A stretch of 51,010 bases of DNA, from contig JAAWOU010000018.1 in the NCBI GenBank assembly GCA_022799755.1, positions 1 to 51,010 of the forward strand, given 5' to 3'. Source of the DNA: Lachnospiraceae bacterium (GTDB taxonomy: Bacteria; Bacillota; Clostridia; Lachnospirales; Lachnospiraceae). A model generated the notes under the pieces. It worked only from the letters and a program-made list of their open reading frames with translations. It was not told where the DNA came from and did no database searches. Positions 41,772-50,904 of the stretch are shown piece after piece; within the stretch, counting starts at the first letter, position 1, and each line of letters opens with the position of its first letter. The translations under genes and the position numbers were made by a program.

Positions 41772-43529
41772 CTATGTCCTCTCTTCTCCGGCGGCGGATG
41801 GCAGGAAGAGCGAGATGAAAAATCCCCCCGCCTCCCTGTTTCCGATTTCCATCCGAAAGCCGTCCCGGTAGAAATACTTCAGCCTCATATAGACATTGCG
41901 CAGCCCGATATCCGCCTCCGGGCCGTCGTTTCCCTCATACATGTTCTTCCGGATCTCCGGCAGCTTGTCCGGGGGCACCCCGGCCCCATTGTCCAGAATC
42001 TCGATCCGGGTTCCCCCGTCCTCTTGTCCGCCGGTGACAATCAGCAGATTATACTCGCTCTCCCGGTCAAATCCATGGGCGAAAAAGTTCTCCGCCAGCG
42101 GCTGCAGCCAGAACACGATGGTCTCCCTGTCCCCCACGGCCTGCTCCAACTGCATCTGGTAGACAAATTTATCCCCATAGCGCATAGCCATGATCTTTAG
42201 ATACATTTCCAGCAACTCGAATTCTTCCCCCAGAGAAATAGTCTGTTTTTTGTGCATTCTTGTCCGGTACAGCGTTCCCAGCATAAAGATGGCATCTGCC
42301 GTCTCTCTGTCCCCCTGGACCAGAGCCTTGGAGCGCAGCATCTCCAGCGTGTTATACAGAAAATGCGGATTGATCTGATGCTGCAGGGCCCGCATCTGGG
42401 TCTCCTGCTCTTTCAGCTTCAGAATATACTCTGTCTCTATGTATCCCTCCAGCTTCCTGCCCACATCCTTCAGGGCAGCTGCGATCATGTCATATTCTGT
42501 CTCCCGGTGCCTGGCGGGAAGTGCCCGTCTCTGCATCTGATCAAAGCTTCCGTCCTCCAGATCCGAGAGCATTGCCAGAATCAGAGACAGGAAATGAGCG
42601 TCGGACCGGATCCCGGCATAGCTGCTCAAGAGGATGCCTCCATTGATCAGCATCAGAGCCCCAAACAGCATCCACAGAACATAACGATTGTCCCACATGG
42701 CAGAGACAATATCCTTGGCCGCAACATAGCGGTGGCCGCTGGAACCGGATTCCAGCTGCACATAGTACACTCTGACGCCCCTCTCGTCCCGAAGCCAGCC
42801 GCTCATCTCCGTCTCGCCGGAGGCCAGCTCTATCCAGTGCTCCTGATAGGTTTCCAGACCGCTGTCCCACAGGACGCTTCCGTCCTCCTCCAGAATCTTC
42901 CACGCCACCCGAATGTCCTGATCCGTTCCGTAGATATCCCTGCTGCTGACCCAGAATTCCATGGTCCCAATGGTCTGCCCCATGTAGAGGGGATCCCTGA
43001 CAGAGCAGACTGCAGCCAGAATATCCCCGAACCGATTCTCCTCCCCGGCATCCTCGTCAAAGGACAGACAGGCATCCATGCTCTGGAGCCATATGGTCTT
43101 CTTCCCGCTGTCCGAGCGCAGGACCACACTGTTTATCTTATTGCGGCTGTAAAACAGGCTATTCTTAATGTCCGCAGGGATGTATCGGATCTGCGAAGCG
43201 CTTCCCAGACTGTTCTGCTGCCGCAGCCTGATGTACTCCCTCTCGTCCTGCGCCGCAAACAGGGCGGACAGATCCTCCATGAGCCTCTCGTTCCCATACA
43301 GGCCATTGACATATTCCATGGCCCATCCCTGGATATCCGCCAGCTGCTGTTCTCTCTCCAAAAAGCGGCTCTGGGCCTCATTGCCCAAAGTGGTCACCCA
43401 GGTATTGACGAAAAAGGCTGTCATCCCCAAAAACACCGCCGTGCTCATCAGCAGCATGACCACCACGGTTCCCCAAAATTTCCTCCGGTAAATCCGGTAG
43501 CCGAACAAATTACCGTGATGTCTGCCCAT
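41772..43529 (-). CDS. Sensor histidine kinase, YesM-like
   Basis: A 585-residue kinase: TM1 (about 18-40), an extracellular sensor (about 45-280), TM2 (about 285-305), a HAMP-like linker, and the His_kinase domain with RALQHQINPHFLYNTLEMLR (phospho-His). The ATPase domain has PLAENFFAHGFD (N-box), EILDNGAG and IGLRNVYMRLKYFY (G region). The large outer domain and gene order with a YesN-like regulator and CUT1 transporter point to sensing of an oligosaccharide or its binding protein. It follows the EEP gene by 21 bp. Confidence 0.93.
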   Translation of the reverse strand: MGRHHGNLFGYRIYRRKFWGTVVVMLLMSTAVFLGMTAFFVNTWVTTLGNEAQSRFLEREQQLADIQGWAMEYVNGLYGNERLMEDLSALFAAQDEREYIRLRQQNSLGSASQIRYIPADIKNSLFYSRNKINSVVLRSDSGKKTIWLQSMDACLSFDEDAGEENRFGDILAAVCSVRDPLYMGQTIGTMEFWVSSRDIYGTDQDIRVAWKILEEDGSVLWDSGLETYQEHWIELASGETEMSGWLRDERGVRVYYVQLESGSSGHRYVAAKDIVSAMWDNRYVLWMLFGALMLINGGILLSSYAGIRSDAHFLSLILAMLSDLEDGSFDQMQRRALPARHRETEYDMIAAALKDVGRKLEGYIETEYILKLKEQETQMRALQHQINPHFLYNTLEMLRSKALVQGDRETADAIFMLGTLYRTRMHKKQTISLGEEFELLEMYLKIMAMRYGDKFVYQMQLEQAVGDRETIVFWLQPLAENFFAHGFDRESEYNLLIVTGGQEDGGTRIEILDNGAGVPPDKLPEIRKNMYEGNDGPEADIGLRNVYMRLKYFYRDGFRMEIGNREAGGFFISLFLPSAAGEERT

Positions 43530-43550
43530 ACAGCGCCCTCTGTCCCTTGC

Positions 43551-44318
43551 CTATTTGGCTCCGCCAAAGGAAAACTCTCCGCAGACCGGATAATGATCCG
43601 ACAGATAAAGCCCGTTCTCCTCATCCGTCCATTTCGTCAGGCTCTCGCAGCAGATATCCCCTTTGACAATGATGAAGTCAATGCTGCACTGCCCGTCACC
43701 CTCCCAATATCCGTGATAGGTGACGCCGATATTCTCCGTGACATTGGTAAATCCCGGATAGGCTTTCAGCACTTCCATCTCTTTTGCGTCCGGCTCCATG
43801 TTAAAGTCTCCCGTGATGATTACCGGAACATCCCCGAAAAAGGAATCCGTGGACACGCTCTTTAGAATCTGCTCAAGAGCCAGCCGTCTGGGACTCTCCC
43901 CCTCATGGTCCAGATGGGCATTTGCCACCCGGAATACCTTTCCGCACCGCAGATCCTCAAAGACGGCTTCCGTACAGATTCTGGGGCAGGGACTCTGTCC
44001 GGGATACCGGGAACCCGGCGCCGCAGGTGTGTCGGAGAGCCAGTAAGTGTCCATTTTCATCAAATTAATACAATCTTTCCGGTAGGCAATGGCGGACTGC
44101 TCGTCCCGCAGATCCTCGCCGCGTCCGCATCCGATCACATAGTACCCCTCCAGATTCTCTTTCAGCCACACGGCCACATGGGGCAGCACCTCCTGAAAAC
44201 AGATAATATCCGCCTGTTCCTTTTGGATCTTTTTCAGGATAAACGGCTTTCTCAAGTCGAAATTATTAATGCCGTCCTCCCCGCAGTCATACCTGATGTT
44301 GAATGTCACGAACTTCAT
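43551..44318 (-). CDS. Endonuclease/exonuclease/phosphatase family protein
   Basis: A 255-residue cytosolic hydrolase of the EEP fold. Motifs: VTFNIRYD (Asn), IICFQEV (metal Glu), ITGDFNMEPD, and the catalytic C-terminal SDHYPV. Start ATG 44318 is preceded by AGGAGG. No signal peptide. It lies between a terminator after the binding-protein gene and the kinase gene, so it may be expressed by read-through with the two-component genes. Such proteins occur in sugar-utilisation loci with unknown phosphoester substrates. Confidence 0.88.
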   Translation of the reverse strand: MKFVTFNIRYDCGEDGINNFDLRKPFILKKIQKEQADIICFQEVLPHVAVWLKENLEGYYVIGCGRGEDLRDEQSAIAYRKDCINLMKMDTYWLSDTPAAPGSRYPGQSPCPRICTEAVFEDLRCGKVFRVANAHLDHEGESPRRLALEQILKSVSTDSFFGDVPVIITGDFNMEPDAKEMEVLKAYPGFTNVTENIGVTYHGYWEGDGQCSIDFIIVKGDICCESLTKWTDEENGLYLSDHYPVCGEFSFGGAK

Positions 44319-44393
44319 AAATGTTCCTCCTGGTTTTGTATTGACCTTAAAATGTTCCTCCATGGCCCTTTCGCGCACTTTTCCGAAAACCAC

Positions 44394-44429
44394 AAAAACC
44401 TGCAGGGCTCCAGATCAGAGCCCCACAGG
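44394..44429 (-). terminator. Terminator after the solute-binding protein gene
   Basis: Minus strand: CCTGTGGGGCTC pairs with GAGCCCTGCAGG (44399-44429) followed by TTTTTG. Likely limits expression of the downstream EEP and two-component genes relative to the transporter. Confidence 0.75.
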
Positions 44430-44483
44430 AATTTTCGTTTCGGCATTTTTCTTTCCCAGCCCGGTCTCCCGGCTGTGTTTGTC

Positions 44484-46071
44484 TTACTTAAAGAACTCGT
44501 CGATCTGCTTCTGAGCCTCTGCTATGATGGTATCTAAGCCGACGTCTTTCATCTCCTCAATACACTTAGGAAGCACTTCCTCCGGATCGGAAGCCCCTGT
44601 CAGCAGATCATATTTGTATTTATCCCACACTGTGTTCACCGTTGAAACCTCGTTCTGGATATTGCTGACATCCAACGCAAATCCCAGACAGCTGGAAGCT
44701 ACGGCCTCTTCGTTCTGCTGAATTACCTCGTCCCACTGGTTCGGATCCGTTCCCACCTGATTGGTCATGATGAAGAAAGTTCCCTGTGTGTAGCTGGGCC
44801 AAGGCCAGTTGTCCGTGATCCTGTTTACAAATCCGTCCTCTGTGTATTCAAAGTCCTTGCCCTCGATGCCGTATGCGCACATATCGCGGAATTTGCTGTC
44901 CGTGTTCATCAGCTGCAGCACTTTCAGCGCTTCTTCCTTGTAGTTGGAATTTACGGAGATGGCATTCATGGAACCCTGTATGGTCTCTGTGGTGTAAATG
45001 GGACCAAATACCTTGTTGACAATGTACTTATCAATTCCCTGTCCCACTGCCCAGCTGGCTGCAGCACTGGGCCAGCCCTGGGCATTGCCGAACATATGGC
45101 CTTTATCGCCCTCTGTCAGGACATTGGCGTCAGGATTGATAATGCCGTCCATGTACCAGCTGTGCAGAAGCTTTAAGTTCTCTACGATGTCTTCCTGCTC
45201 CAAAGTGCAGACAACCTGACGGGAAGAGTCGTCGATCTTCACACCGATGGCCTGGATACCGCTGGCAAGTCCGTCATAATTGTTGAAGAATCCGTTCCAC
45301 AGAGAGCCCTGATCCAGCTTAATCGGATAGAAAGACTTGCCCTCCGCTTCCTTAACCTGACGTACCACCGGATCCAAAGCCTGCATGGAGTCGATCTTGG
45401 TCATATCGATATTATACTTCTGTACATAGGTATCGTCAATATAGTAAAACTGTGTCAGGGAAGAATCTTTGTAGGTGGGAACCGCATACACCTTTCCGTG
45501 TATCTGTGCGCCTGCCCAGAGCTTCTCGGGAACAAAGCTGTAAAGATCCGGCGTAGCGGTCTGCACCAGGTCCGTAATATCGGCGAAAGCGCCCAGATTT
45601 ACGAAATTGGCGTAATTCGTATTGTTTGTGAACATCAGGTCGAAATACTCGCCCGTATTCACAATGTTTTTCATCTTGGTGTCATAGTCGTTCCAGCTGG
45701 CGATCTTTACGTCCAGCCTCACACCGATCTTCTCCTCGGTGTAATCGCTGATCTTTGCAATGCTTTCCTCAAAGTCGTCGGGGGTTGTTCCGCCCACTGT
45801 CCAATAGACCAGCGTAGGCACTTCGCCGCTGCCTGATGCCTCTTCCTGGCTGCTCTCCTCAGCAGATGACTCCTCAGCAGATGACTCCTCAGCAGACGAC
45901 TCTTCCGCGGATGACGACTCCTCAGCCGCCCCCCCCCCCTGACGCCTCGCTGCTTCCGCTCTCCAGCGGCTTGGACTCCGCATTGTCATTTCCGCAGCCT
46001 GCCAGCATACCCACTGTCATAGCCGCAGTCATTCCAAGTGCCAGAATCTTGCTCAAACTTTTCTTTTTCAT
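44484..46071 (-). CDS. Extracellular sugar-binding lipoprotein, frameshifted by an 11-G tract
   Basis: Solute-binding protein of a CUT1 sugar transporter (LplA-like). ATG 46071 follows GGAGGATTACC. The first 33 residues form a lipoprotein signal with lipobox MLAGC (MKKKSLSKILALGMTAAM start), then a Ser/Glu linker. At 45929-45939 eleven Gs (minus strand) put the signal frame into a TGA; ten would read through into the main frame, giving 528 residues (the 1588-nt span is one base too long). After the tract come AEESS repeats (15-bp units) and the binding domain (LVYWTVGGTTPDDFEESI to the C-terminus). No alternative start with a ribosome site serves the main frame. Phase variation or a sequence error are both possible. 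Confidence 0.88.
45842..45927 (-). repeat. Short tandem repeats encoding AEESS linker units
   Basis: About five 15-bp units (TCCTCAGCAGATGAC on the plus strand, with some degeneration) encode repeated AEESS/SAEES in the flexible linker of the binding lipoprotein, directly after the G tract. Copy number could vary. Confidence 0.75.
45929..45939. repeat. Homopolymer of 11 C/G in the lipoprotein linker
   Basis: Eleven C on the plus strand (G on the coding strand). It separates the signal-peptide frame from the mature-protein frame by one base. Tracts of this length are prone to slippage. Confidence 0.85.
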
Positions 46072-46099
46072 GGTAATCCTCCTGTTTTCATAAATTTAT

Positions 46100-46126
46100 A
46101 TCTTCCGGCAAAAGCCGGCCTGATAT
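46100..46126 (-). promoter_or_regulatory. Intercistronic hairpin before the binding-protein gene
   Basis: CCGGC-AAAA-GCCGG (46105-46118), extended by ATATC/GATAT, lies between the LplC-like permease and the binding-protein gene. Such hairpins often mark mRNA processing that raises expression of the binding protein over the permeases. Confidence 0.5.
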
Positions 46127-46144
46127 CCGATTAAAGACATCTCA

Positions 46145-47089
46145 TCACCCTTTCACCGCACCTACCGTCAGGCCGGAGATAAAGTATTTCTGGAAAAACG
46201 GATAGGCGCATGCGATGGGAAATACAATCACCACCACAATAGCCATGCGGGCCGCCTCCTGTGGCATATTGGCCAGCATTTCCGCGGCCGTGACGCCGAT
46301 GGTGGCCGCATTCTTTACCAGCATCTGTATATTCGTCAAAATCTGATTCAGCAGCGCCTGCAGGGACAGCAGCTTGCTGTTGTCAATGTAGAGCATGGAC
46401 TGATACCAGTCATTCCAATAGGCAAAGCTTAAGAACAGTCCGATGGTAGCCAACACCGGCAGGGAAATCGGCAGCACGATTCTGCTGAAGATCACCAATT
46501 GATTAGCGCCGTCCATCTTGGCGGATTCCACCAGGGATTCCGGTACCGTGGTCTTGAAGAACGTCCTGCAGACGATTACGTTGAATGAGGATACCGACAG
46601 CGGCAATATCAAAGCCCACACGGTATCTTTCAATCCCAGGAACTGGCTCACGATGAAATAGGTGGAAACCAGACCTCCGTTAAATACCATGGGTATGAAT
46701 ACCACCATAGTCAGAAATCCGTTCAGTTTATAGTCCGGCCTGGAGAGCACATACCCCATGAGAGTGGTCAAAAGCACTCCCAGCACAGTGCCCACTATGG
46801 TCACGAACAGCGAAATGCCAAGAGCTCTCGCGATCATCTTTCCCTGGGAGACCAGGAAGACATATCCCTCCATGGACGGAATCTTCGGAATAAACTGATA
46901 GCCGTATTCCATTATGGACTCCTCCGCCGAGAAAGAAATCGCCACCACCAGCAGCACCGGAATCACACAGGCCAATGCCGCCAGCGCGAAAATAATATTC
47001 AGAACAATATTTGTAGGCTTTGAGACCCGGTTAAAACGGTCAAATCCGTCGGGTTCATTTTTCTTCTTATTCTTGATTCTATCTGCCAT
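46145..47089 (-). CDS. Sugar ABC transporter permease, LplC-like (CUT1 family)
   Basis: A 314-residue inner-membrane permease with six helices. The cytoplasmic EAA loop reads ESAKMDGANQLVIFSRIVLP, where the ATPase docks. The long basic N-terminus and C-terminal TVGAVKG end are typical of the LplC group. It follows the LplB-like gene by 117 bp and precedes the binding protein. No ATPase gene is present, as is common: a shared MsmK/MsmX-type ATPase encoded elsewhere is expected. Confidence 0.93.
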   Translation of the reverse strand: MADRIKNKKKNEPDGFDRFNRVSKPTNIVLNIIFALAALACVIPVLLVVAISFSAEESIMEYGYQFIPKIPSMEGYVFLVSQGKMIARALGISLFVTIVGTVLGVLLTTLMGYVLSRPDYKLNGFLTMVVFIPMVFNGGLVSTYFIVSQFLGLKDTVWALILPLSVSSFNVIVCRTFFKTTVPESLVESAKMDGANQLVIFSRIVLPISLPVLATIGLFLSFAYWNDWYQSMLYIDNSKLLSLQALLNQILTNIQMLVKNAATIGVTAAEMLANMPQEAARMAIVVVIVFPIACAYPFFQKYFISGLTVGAVKG

Positions 47090-47206
47090 AATCTTCTCTC
47101 CTTTGCTCCAGCTCCCTAGCTGCCCGGTCCTGACGTCAGCGGAGAATCTCCTGCCGCGAAGTGCGCGCGTTCCTGCATTCCTCAGGCGCCGGCTGGACGA
47201 TTATTG

Positions 47207-48154
47207 TCAAATCATCGCGCTCTCACGGTCAATCTTTCTCACGATGGCATTAGCGGTCAGAATCGTGATACATCCGGCCACAGACTGTATAAATGCGGCG
47301 GCAGCCGACATACCTGTGGTAGAAGTCCGCAACTGTTTGTATACATAGACATCCAGCGTGTAGACCACGTCATACAGCGAGTTGGAGTCTCTGGGCACCT
47401 GGTAGAACAGACCGAAATCGGAGTAGAAAATGCTTCCTACTTTCATGATGAACATCATAATAATAACATTCTTCATCAGGGGCAGAGTAATGTAGCGGAT
47501 CTGCTGCCAGATCGTGGCGCCGTCAATCCCTGCGGCTTCATAATAGGTCTTGTCAATGCCCGTGATGGTGGCCAGATAGACTACCATTCCGTAGCCGACA
47601 CCTTTCCACAGATTCATAAATACGAGGAAAGGCGGCCACATCTCTTTCTTCATATACCATTGCTGACGGTCATATCCCAATGACTCCAGCAGATTGTTCA
47701 AAAGGCCCTTGTCAAAACTCAGGAATGCCCATACCAGCGCAGTGACTACCACCCAGGACAGGAAGTAGGGCATGAACATGGCTGTCTGATAGACCTTTGC
47801 CATCCGCTTGGAATGGATCTGTCCGATGGCGATGGCTGCCGCCACGGGGATCACGATTCCCAGGATAATGAACACAATGTTGTAAGCCAGCGTGTTTCTG
47901 AGAATCAGCCAAATATCCTTTGACGCAAAGAGGAACTTGAAATTGTTGAACCCCACCCACTTGCTGGTGAAGAAGCTCTTCAGAAATCCGCCGTTGATCT
48001 TGAATTCCTTGAATGCGATCACGATACCGAACATTGGCAAAAAAGAAAATAGAAAATACCAGATCGTCGTCGGCAGCGCCAACAGAGTCAGTTCCGTGTC
48101 ATCACGCCTCCAGCGGCGTCTCTTTCCCTTTACTTTCTTCTTGTCTCCTGCCAT
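47207..48154 (-). CDS. Sugar ABC transporter permease, LplB-like (CUT1 family)
   Basis: A 315-residue inner-membrane permease. A very basic N-terminus (KKKVKGKRRRWRR) precedes six helices. EAA loop: YYEAAGIDGATIWQQIRYITLP. First gene of the transporter operon, with AAGGAGGACAGGG before the ATG and a promoter at 48226-48254. Pairs with the LplC-like permease. The substrate is unknown; relatives carry oligosaccharides or multiple sugars. Confidence 0.93.
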   Translation of the reverse strand: MAGDKKKVKGKRRRWRRDDTELTLLALPTTIWYFLFSFLPMFGIVIAFKEFKINGGFLKSFFTSKWVGFNNFKFLFASKDIWLILRNTLAYNIVFIILGIVIPVAAAIAIGQIHSKRMAKVYQTAMFMPYFLSWVVVTALVWAFLSFDKGLLNNLLESLGYDRQQWYMKKEMWPPFLVFMNLWKGVGYGMVVYLATITGIDKTYYEAAGIDGATIWQQIRYITLPLMKNVIIMMFIMKVGSIFYSDFGLFYQVPRDSNSLYDVVYTLDVYVYKQLRTSTTGMSAAAAFIQSVAGCITILTANAIVRKIDRESAMI

Positions 48155-48225
48155 TCCCTGTCCTCCTTGCTTTTTTCATTTACTTTTGGTGATATGCAAG
48201 TTTTATATGTAATTTCATAGTTTTT

Positions 48226-48254
48226 AGTATAACATGGCATCTTTTATACAACAA
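48226..48254 (-). promoter_or_regulatory. Promoter of the sugar transporter operon
   Basis: Minus strand: -10 TATACT (48226-48231), 17-bp spacer, weak -35 TTGTTG (48249-48254), consistent with activation by the YesN-like regulator. The remaining AT-rich stretch to 48403 shows no gene. Confidence 0.6.
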
Positions 48255-48403
48255 TCTAAAAAAAGTGACTTTGTAGTATAAAAACCTTATCTTATATGTA
48301 TATAATCCGCAATTTATTTTTGTATATATTACACAATACCCCTCTTTTTATTATGACGGGATTCTTTGTTTTATGATAATTTCCACATTGACGTGCAGAG
48401 CGC

Positions 48404-48449
48404 AAAAAAAGAAAGGATACCCCCATATCTTTTGGGGAAATATCCTTTC
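48404..48449 (-). terminator. Strong intrinsic terminator of the TROVE protein gene
   Basis: Minus strand: GAAAGGATA pairs with TATCCTTTC, with an inner CCCC/GGGG pairing, followed by seven Ts. Confidence 0.85.
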
Positions 48450-48523
48450 TAAATAGTCTTGCATTTGTCCTTTGAATTTGTCGGAAACCTCTCCGGGACT
48501 CCTCCGTGTCATCCCGGACTTGC

Positions 48524-50164
48524 TCAGCCCTGCTGTCCATCCCAAAGATCGATCATCTGCCTGGCAAAATTCAGTTCCTTTCCTGTCCATCCGTAGAGAA
48601 TGCAGGTGCGGTAGGCGTACTCCGGGATGCAGATATTGTTGTAGCCTGCCGTCTGGACGGAGAATACATTCACCCTGGGATTTACTTTCCTCCTGTATTC
48701 CAGAACCAGTTCAAAGACATTGATATAGTCTCCCTGTCCCCGGCTGCCCCACCGGCATGCGAAGCCCTTTTCCCGGTATTCCCGCTTCTGGGCATCGGTT
48801 CCGTACAGGCCGCCATGGCCGGCCTGCTGGTCGGAGTAGATGAAGATCTGGTCCCAGTGCTCTTTCTTTTGGATGGCATTTTTGAAGAATTCCCAGATGC
48901 CGCCCTCGGTGGCCGAGCCCACATCCGTATACGTTTGTTCGGATATTTCTTTACACTGGCGCAGAATCTGCCCCCGTCCGGAGATCGGAAAGATTTTCAG
49001 ACGGTCCCCGAATTTGCCCACATACCCCTCCTCCGAGGCCGCCGCGGCAATGACGGATGAAAGGTTGTCGATAACCGCTATCTGGACAGTGCCGTATTCC
49101 GAGGGGATGGCGCCCCAGGCGGAGCCGGAATTGTCCGAAAGGCACATGGTCTTGCCCCGGAACTTAGGGATATTCTCCATGGAAAGGTCTATGCATTCCT
49201 CCAGGGCGTCCATAATGCGGGGCTTGTGGGCACACTCGCTCTTTTCCACTGCTTTATAGGCGCTGTAATACCGGAAAGGAAACTGCCTGCCCCCCGCCAC
49301 GCCGGCTTTCAGCCGCTTTAGATATTCTTCGCAGAAAACGGCGTCCTCTATCTCGGAAAATACGCCCCGCAGGTTTCGAATCAGGGCCATATGGCCCATG
49401 GAAATCTGAGAAAAAATCTCTTTCCAGCTCATTCCCTCCGAGCGCAGGTTCTCCCAGGTCTTCTTCCCGGGAGGCAGTTCGATGCCGCCGGTCTGCATAA
49501 ACTCGTCTATAACAGCGGAATGGGCGTGGGTGATGCGGACAGCGTCTTTCAAGCCCATCTCCGCGTTTTTGTACTTTGCGGCTTCATAGGGGTCCAGCCG
49601 CTCCAGCTTTGCCGCTATGGAACGCTTTAGGAGGCTGGGCATCTTCTGCTTTCCCTGATTGCTATAAAGGAAATAGGCCAGCTGGGACAGCCCATCGTCT
49701 CCGCGGCTCATGACCCGGCGCTCCAGCTCTCCGAACAAGCCCGGATTCGCCCGGGTAAATTCCTGCCGCCCGGGATGCAGCGCCGCCCTGACCATGATGA
49801 CCTGGGGGTTCAGGCGCATGAAAAAGTCCGTCCGCAATGTGGCTGCCCAGCGCAGGGTCCCCTCGAAATCCGCCTCCAGAGCCTGATCTATGGCACTCTC
49901 CATGATTTCCGTGGTGGTGCGGCCGTCCCATGCGCTGCCGAAGAGCAGATACCCCTCCAGGAGCGCACAGCATTTGTATTTTGCGTCCCGGACGGCTCTG
50001 CCCAGTCCGCCATCGCGATAGTAAGAGGGCTCGCCGAAGATGGAGGAAGCCGTGATCATCTTCAGGGTTTCCAGCGGGCTTACGCGGTAGGACTCCCCTC
50101 CCATGAAGTTTTCCACTGTCTCGTTTTTTCTGGCTGAATTAAGAACCTCTCGAAAACGGCTCAT
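48524..50164 (-). CDS. TROVE/vWA domain protein (Ro60/Rsr-like RNA-binding ring)
   Basis: A 546-residue relative of Ro60. The TROVE part (about 15-330) is a HEAT-like helical ring; recognisable pieces are RTDFFMRLNPQVIMVRAALH, DDGLSQLAYFLYSN and LKDAVRITHAHS. The vWA part (about 338-546) has the MIDAS motif CLSDNSGSAWG (DxSxS) and a last FSVQTAGYNN strand. Known relatives bind misfolded RNA and Y RNAs, with PNPase as partner in bacteria. AGGAGG precedes the ATG. The leader contains an unusual tandem hairpin array. No rtcB or Y RNA gene is recognised beside it; the gene is independent of the sugar operon. Confidence 0.88.
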   Translation of the reverse strand: MSRFREVLNSARKNETVENFMGGESYRVSPLETLKMITASSIFGEPSYYRDGGLGRAVRDAKYKCCALLEGYLLFGSAWDGRTTTEIMESAIDQALEADFEGTLRWAATLRTDFFMRLNPQVIMVRAALHPGRQEFTRANPGLFGELERRVMSRGDDGLSQLAYFLYSNQGKQKMPSLLKRSIAAKLERLDPYEAAKYKNAEMGLKDAVRITHAHSAVIDEFMQTGGIELPPGKKTWENLRSEGMSWKEIFSQISMGHMALIRNLRGVFSEIEDAVFCEEYLKRLKAGVAGGRQFPFRYYSAYKAVEKSECAHKPRIMDALEECIDLSMENIPKFRGKTMCLSDNSGSAWGAIPSEYGTVQIAVIDNLSSVIAAAASEEGYVGKFGDRLKIFPISGRGQILRQCKEISEQTYTDVGSATEGGIWEFFKNAIQKKEHWDQIFIYSDQQAGHGGLYGTDAQKREYREKGFACRWGSRGQGDYINVFELVLEYRRKVNPRVNVFSVQTAGYNNICIPEYAYRTCILYGWTGKELNFARQMIDLWDGQQG

Positions 50165-50260
50165 TTTTTGACCTCCTGTCCTCTTTTCATACTATCCACG
50201 CGAGCCATCAAGTCTGCCCACGGCTTATGGCGTTGGCATCTGCCGCCGGCAAGCCGGGGA

Positions 50261-50378
50261 CCAATGGAAAATAGGCATTCCAACGGAAGAAGAGCATTCC
50301 AATGGAAGAAGAGCATTCCATGGAAGAAAGGCATCCAATGGAAGAAGAGCATTCCATGGAAGAGAGGCATTCCAATGG
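50261..50378. repeat. Tandem array of ~19-bp units in the TROVE gene leader
   Basis: Units start at 50261, 50280, 50299, 50318, 50335, 50354 and a partial at 50372. Consensus (plus strand) CCAATGGAAGAAGAGCATT, with 17-19-bp variants. On the minus strand each unit can fold as GGAA-8-nt loop-TTCC, with loops such as TGCTCTTC or TGCCTCTC; neighbouring CCATGG/CCATTGG bases extend some stems to 8 bp. The array is about 100 bases upstream of the TROVE start codon and in its sense orientation. Between them is a CCCCGGC-TT-GCCGG hairpin region. Confidence 0.75.
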
Positions 50379-50388
50379 CCGGTGGTTG

Positions 50389-50904
50389 TTAGCATAAATC
50401 AATGTTTATCTCATACTTGTCGTCAATAAGCATATAATTTACATTGTGCTTTTGGGCAAGCTCTAAAAATTTAGAATTTTCTTCCAAAACGCTTTTCATC
50501 GTGCACCCTGCATCGTCCAAACGGTTTTCAACAGCGTTTGCATAGTTTTTTATATCGGCAAAATGGTTCCTTATATAGCGCTCGCTAAATACAAGGCAAT
50601 AGTATCTAATGTGCCTGAGGTACTCCTTTTCGAAATCCCTTTCCCAGTCAAAAGGAATATAGCATCCTTCCACGATCAGATTCTGATTGTTCTCTATGGC
50701 TGTTTTCATCATTTCGCGAATTACAGGCCACAAGTAATCTGTCAGTTCATCATCATCCTCAGGTGTAAGCCTGGTGTAGCCGCTGCGGATGAGACCCATT
50801 TTCAAATGGTCTATTGACAAATACGGATATTTATATTTTTCAAGCAGGTTCTGGGCAAGCACGGTTTTACCTGTATGTGATGCGCCCGTTATCAATATAA
50901 TCAT
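50389..50904 (-). CDS. Small P-loop kinase-like protein
   Basis: A 171-residue P-loop NTPase. Walker A is GASHTGKT (residues 7-14), followed by LSIDHLKMGLIRSG, a substrate-binding-like loop, and a lid-like segment in the C-terminal third. It resembles nucleoside/2-phosphoglycerate/shikimate-kinase-like AAA_33 proteins; the substrate is not identifiable. ATG preceded by AAAGGAGAAA. Base composition is clearly AT-richer than the rest of the window, suggesting acquisition. Same strand as the TROVE gene but separated by the repeat array, whose first unit lies only about 10 bp past its stop. Confidence 0.75.
   Translation of the reverse strand: MIILITGASHTGKTVLAQNLLEKYKYPYLSIDHLKMGLIRSGYTRLTPEDDDELTDYLWPVIREMMKTAIENNQNLIVEGCYIPFDWERDFEKEYLRHIRYYCLVFSERYIRNHFADIKNYANAVENRLDDAGCTMKSVLEENSKFLELAQKHNVNYMLIDDKYEINIDLC

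Noticed and set aside
45920..45945. Programmed ribosomal frameshift in the binding-protein gene
   Set aside because: A G run can slip, but no stimulatory structure or internal ribosome-site signal was recognised, and a DNA-level tract variation explains it more simply.
50261..50378. Array before the TROVE gene as a canonical Y RNA or as coding sequence
   Set aside because: No tRNA-like module or T-loop consensus is visible, and unit lengths of 17-19 bp break any reading frame.
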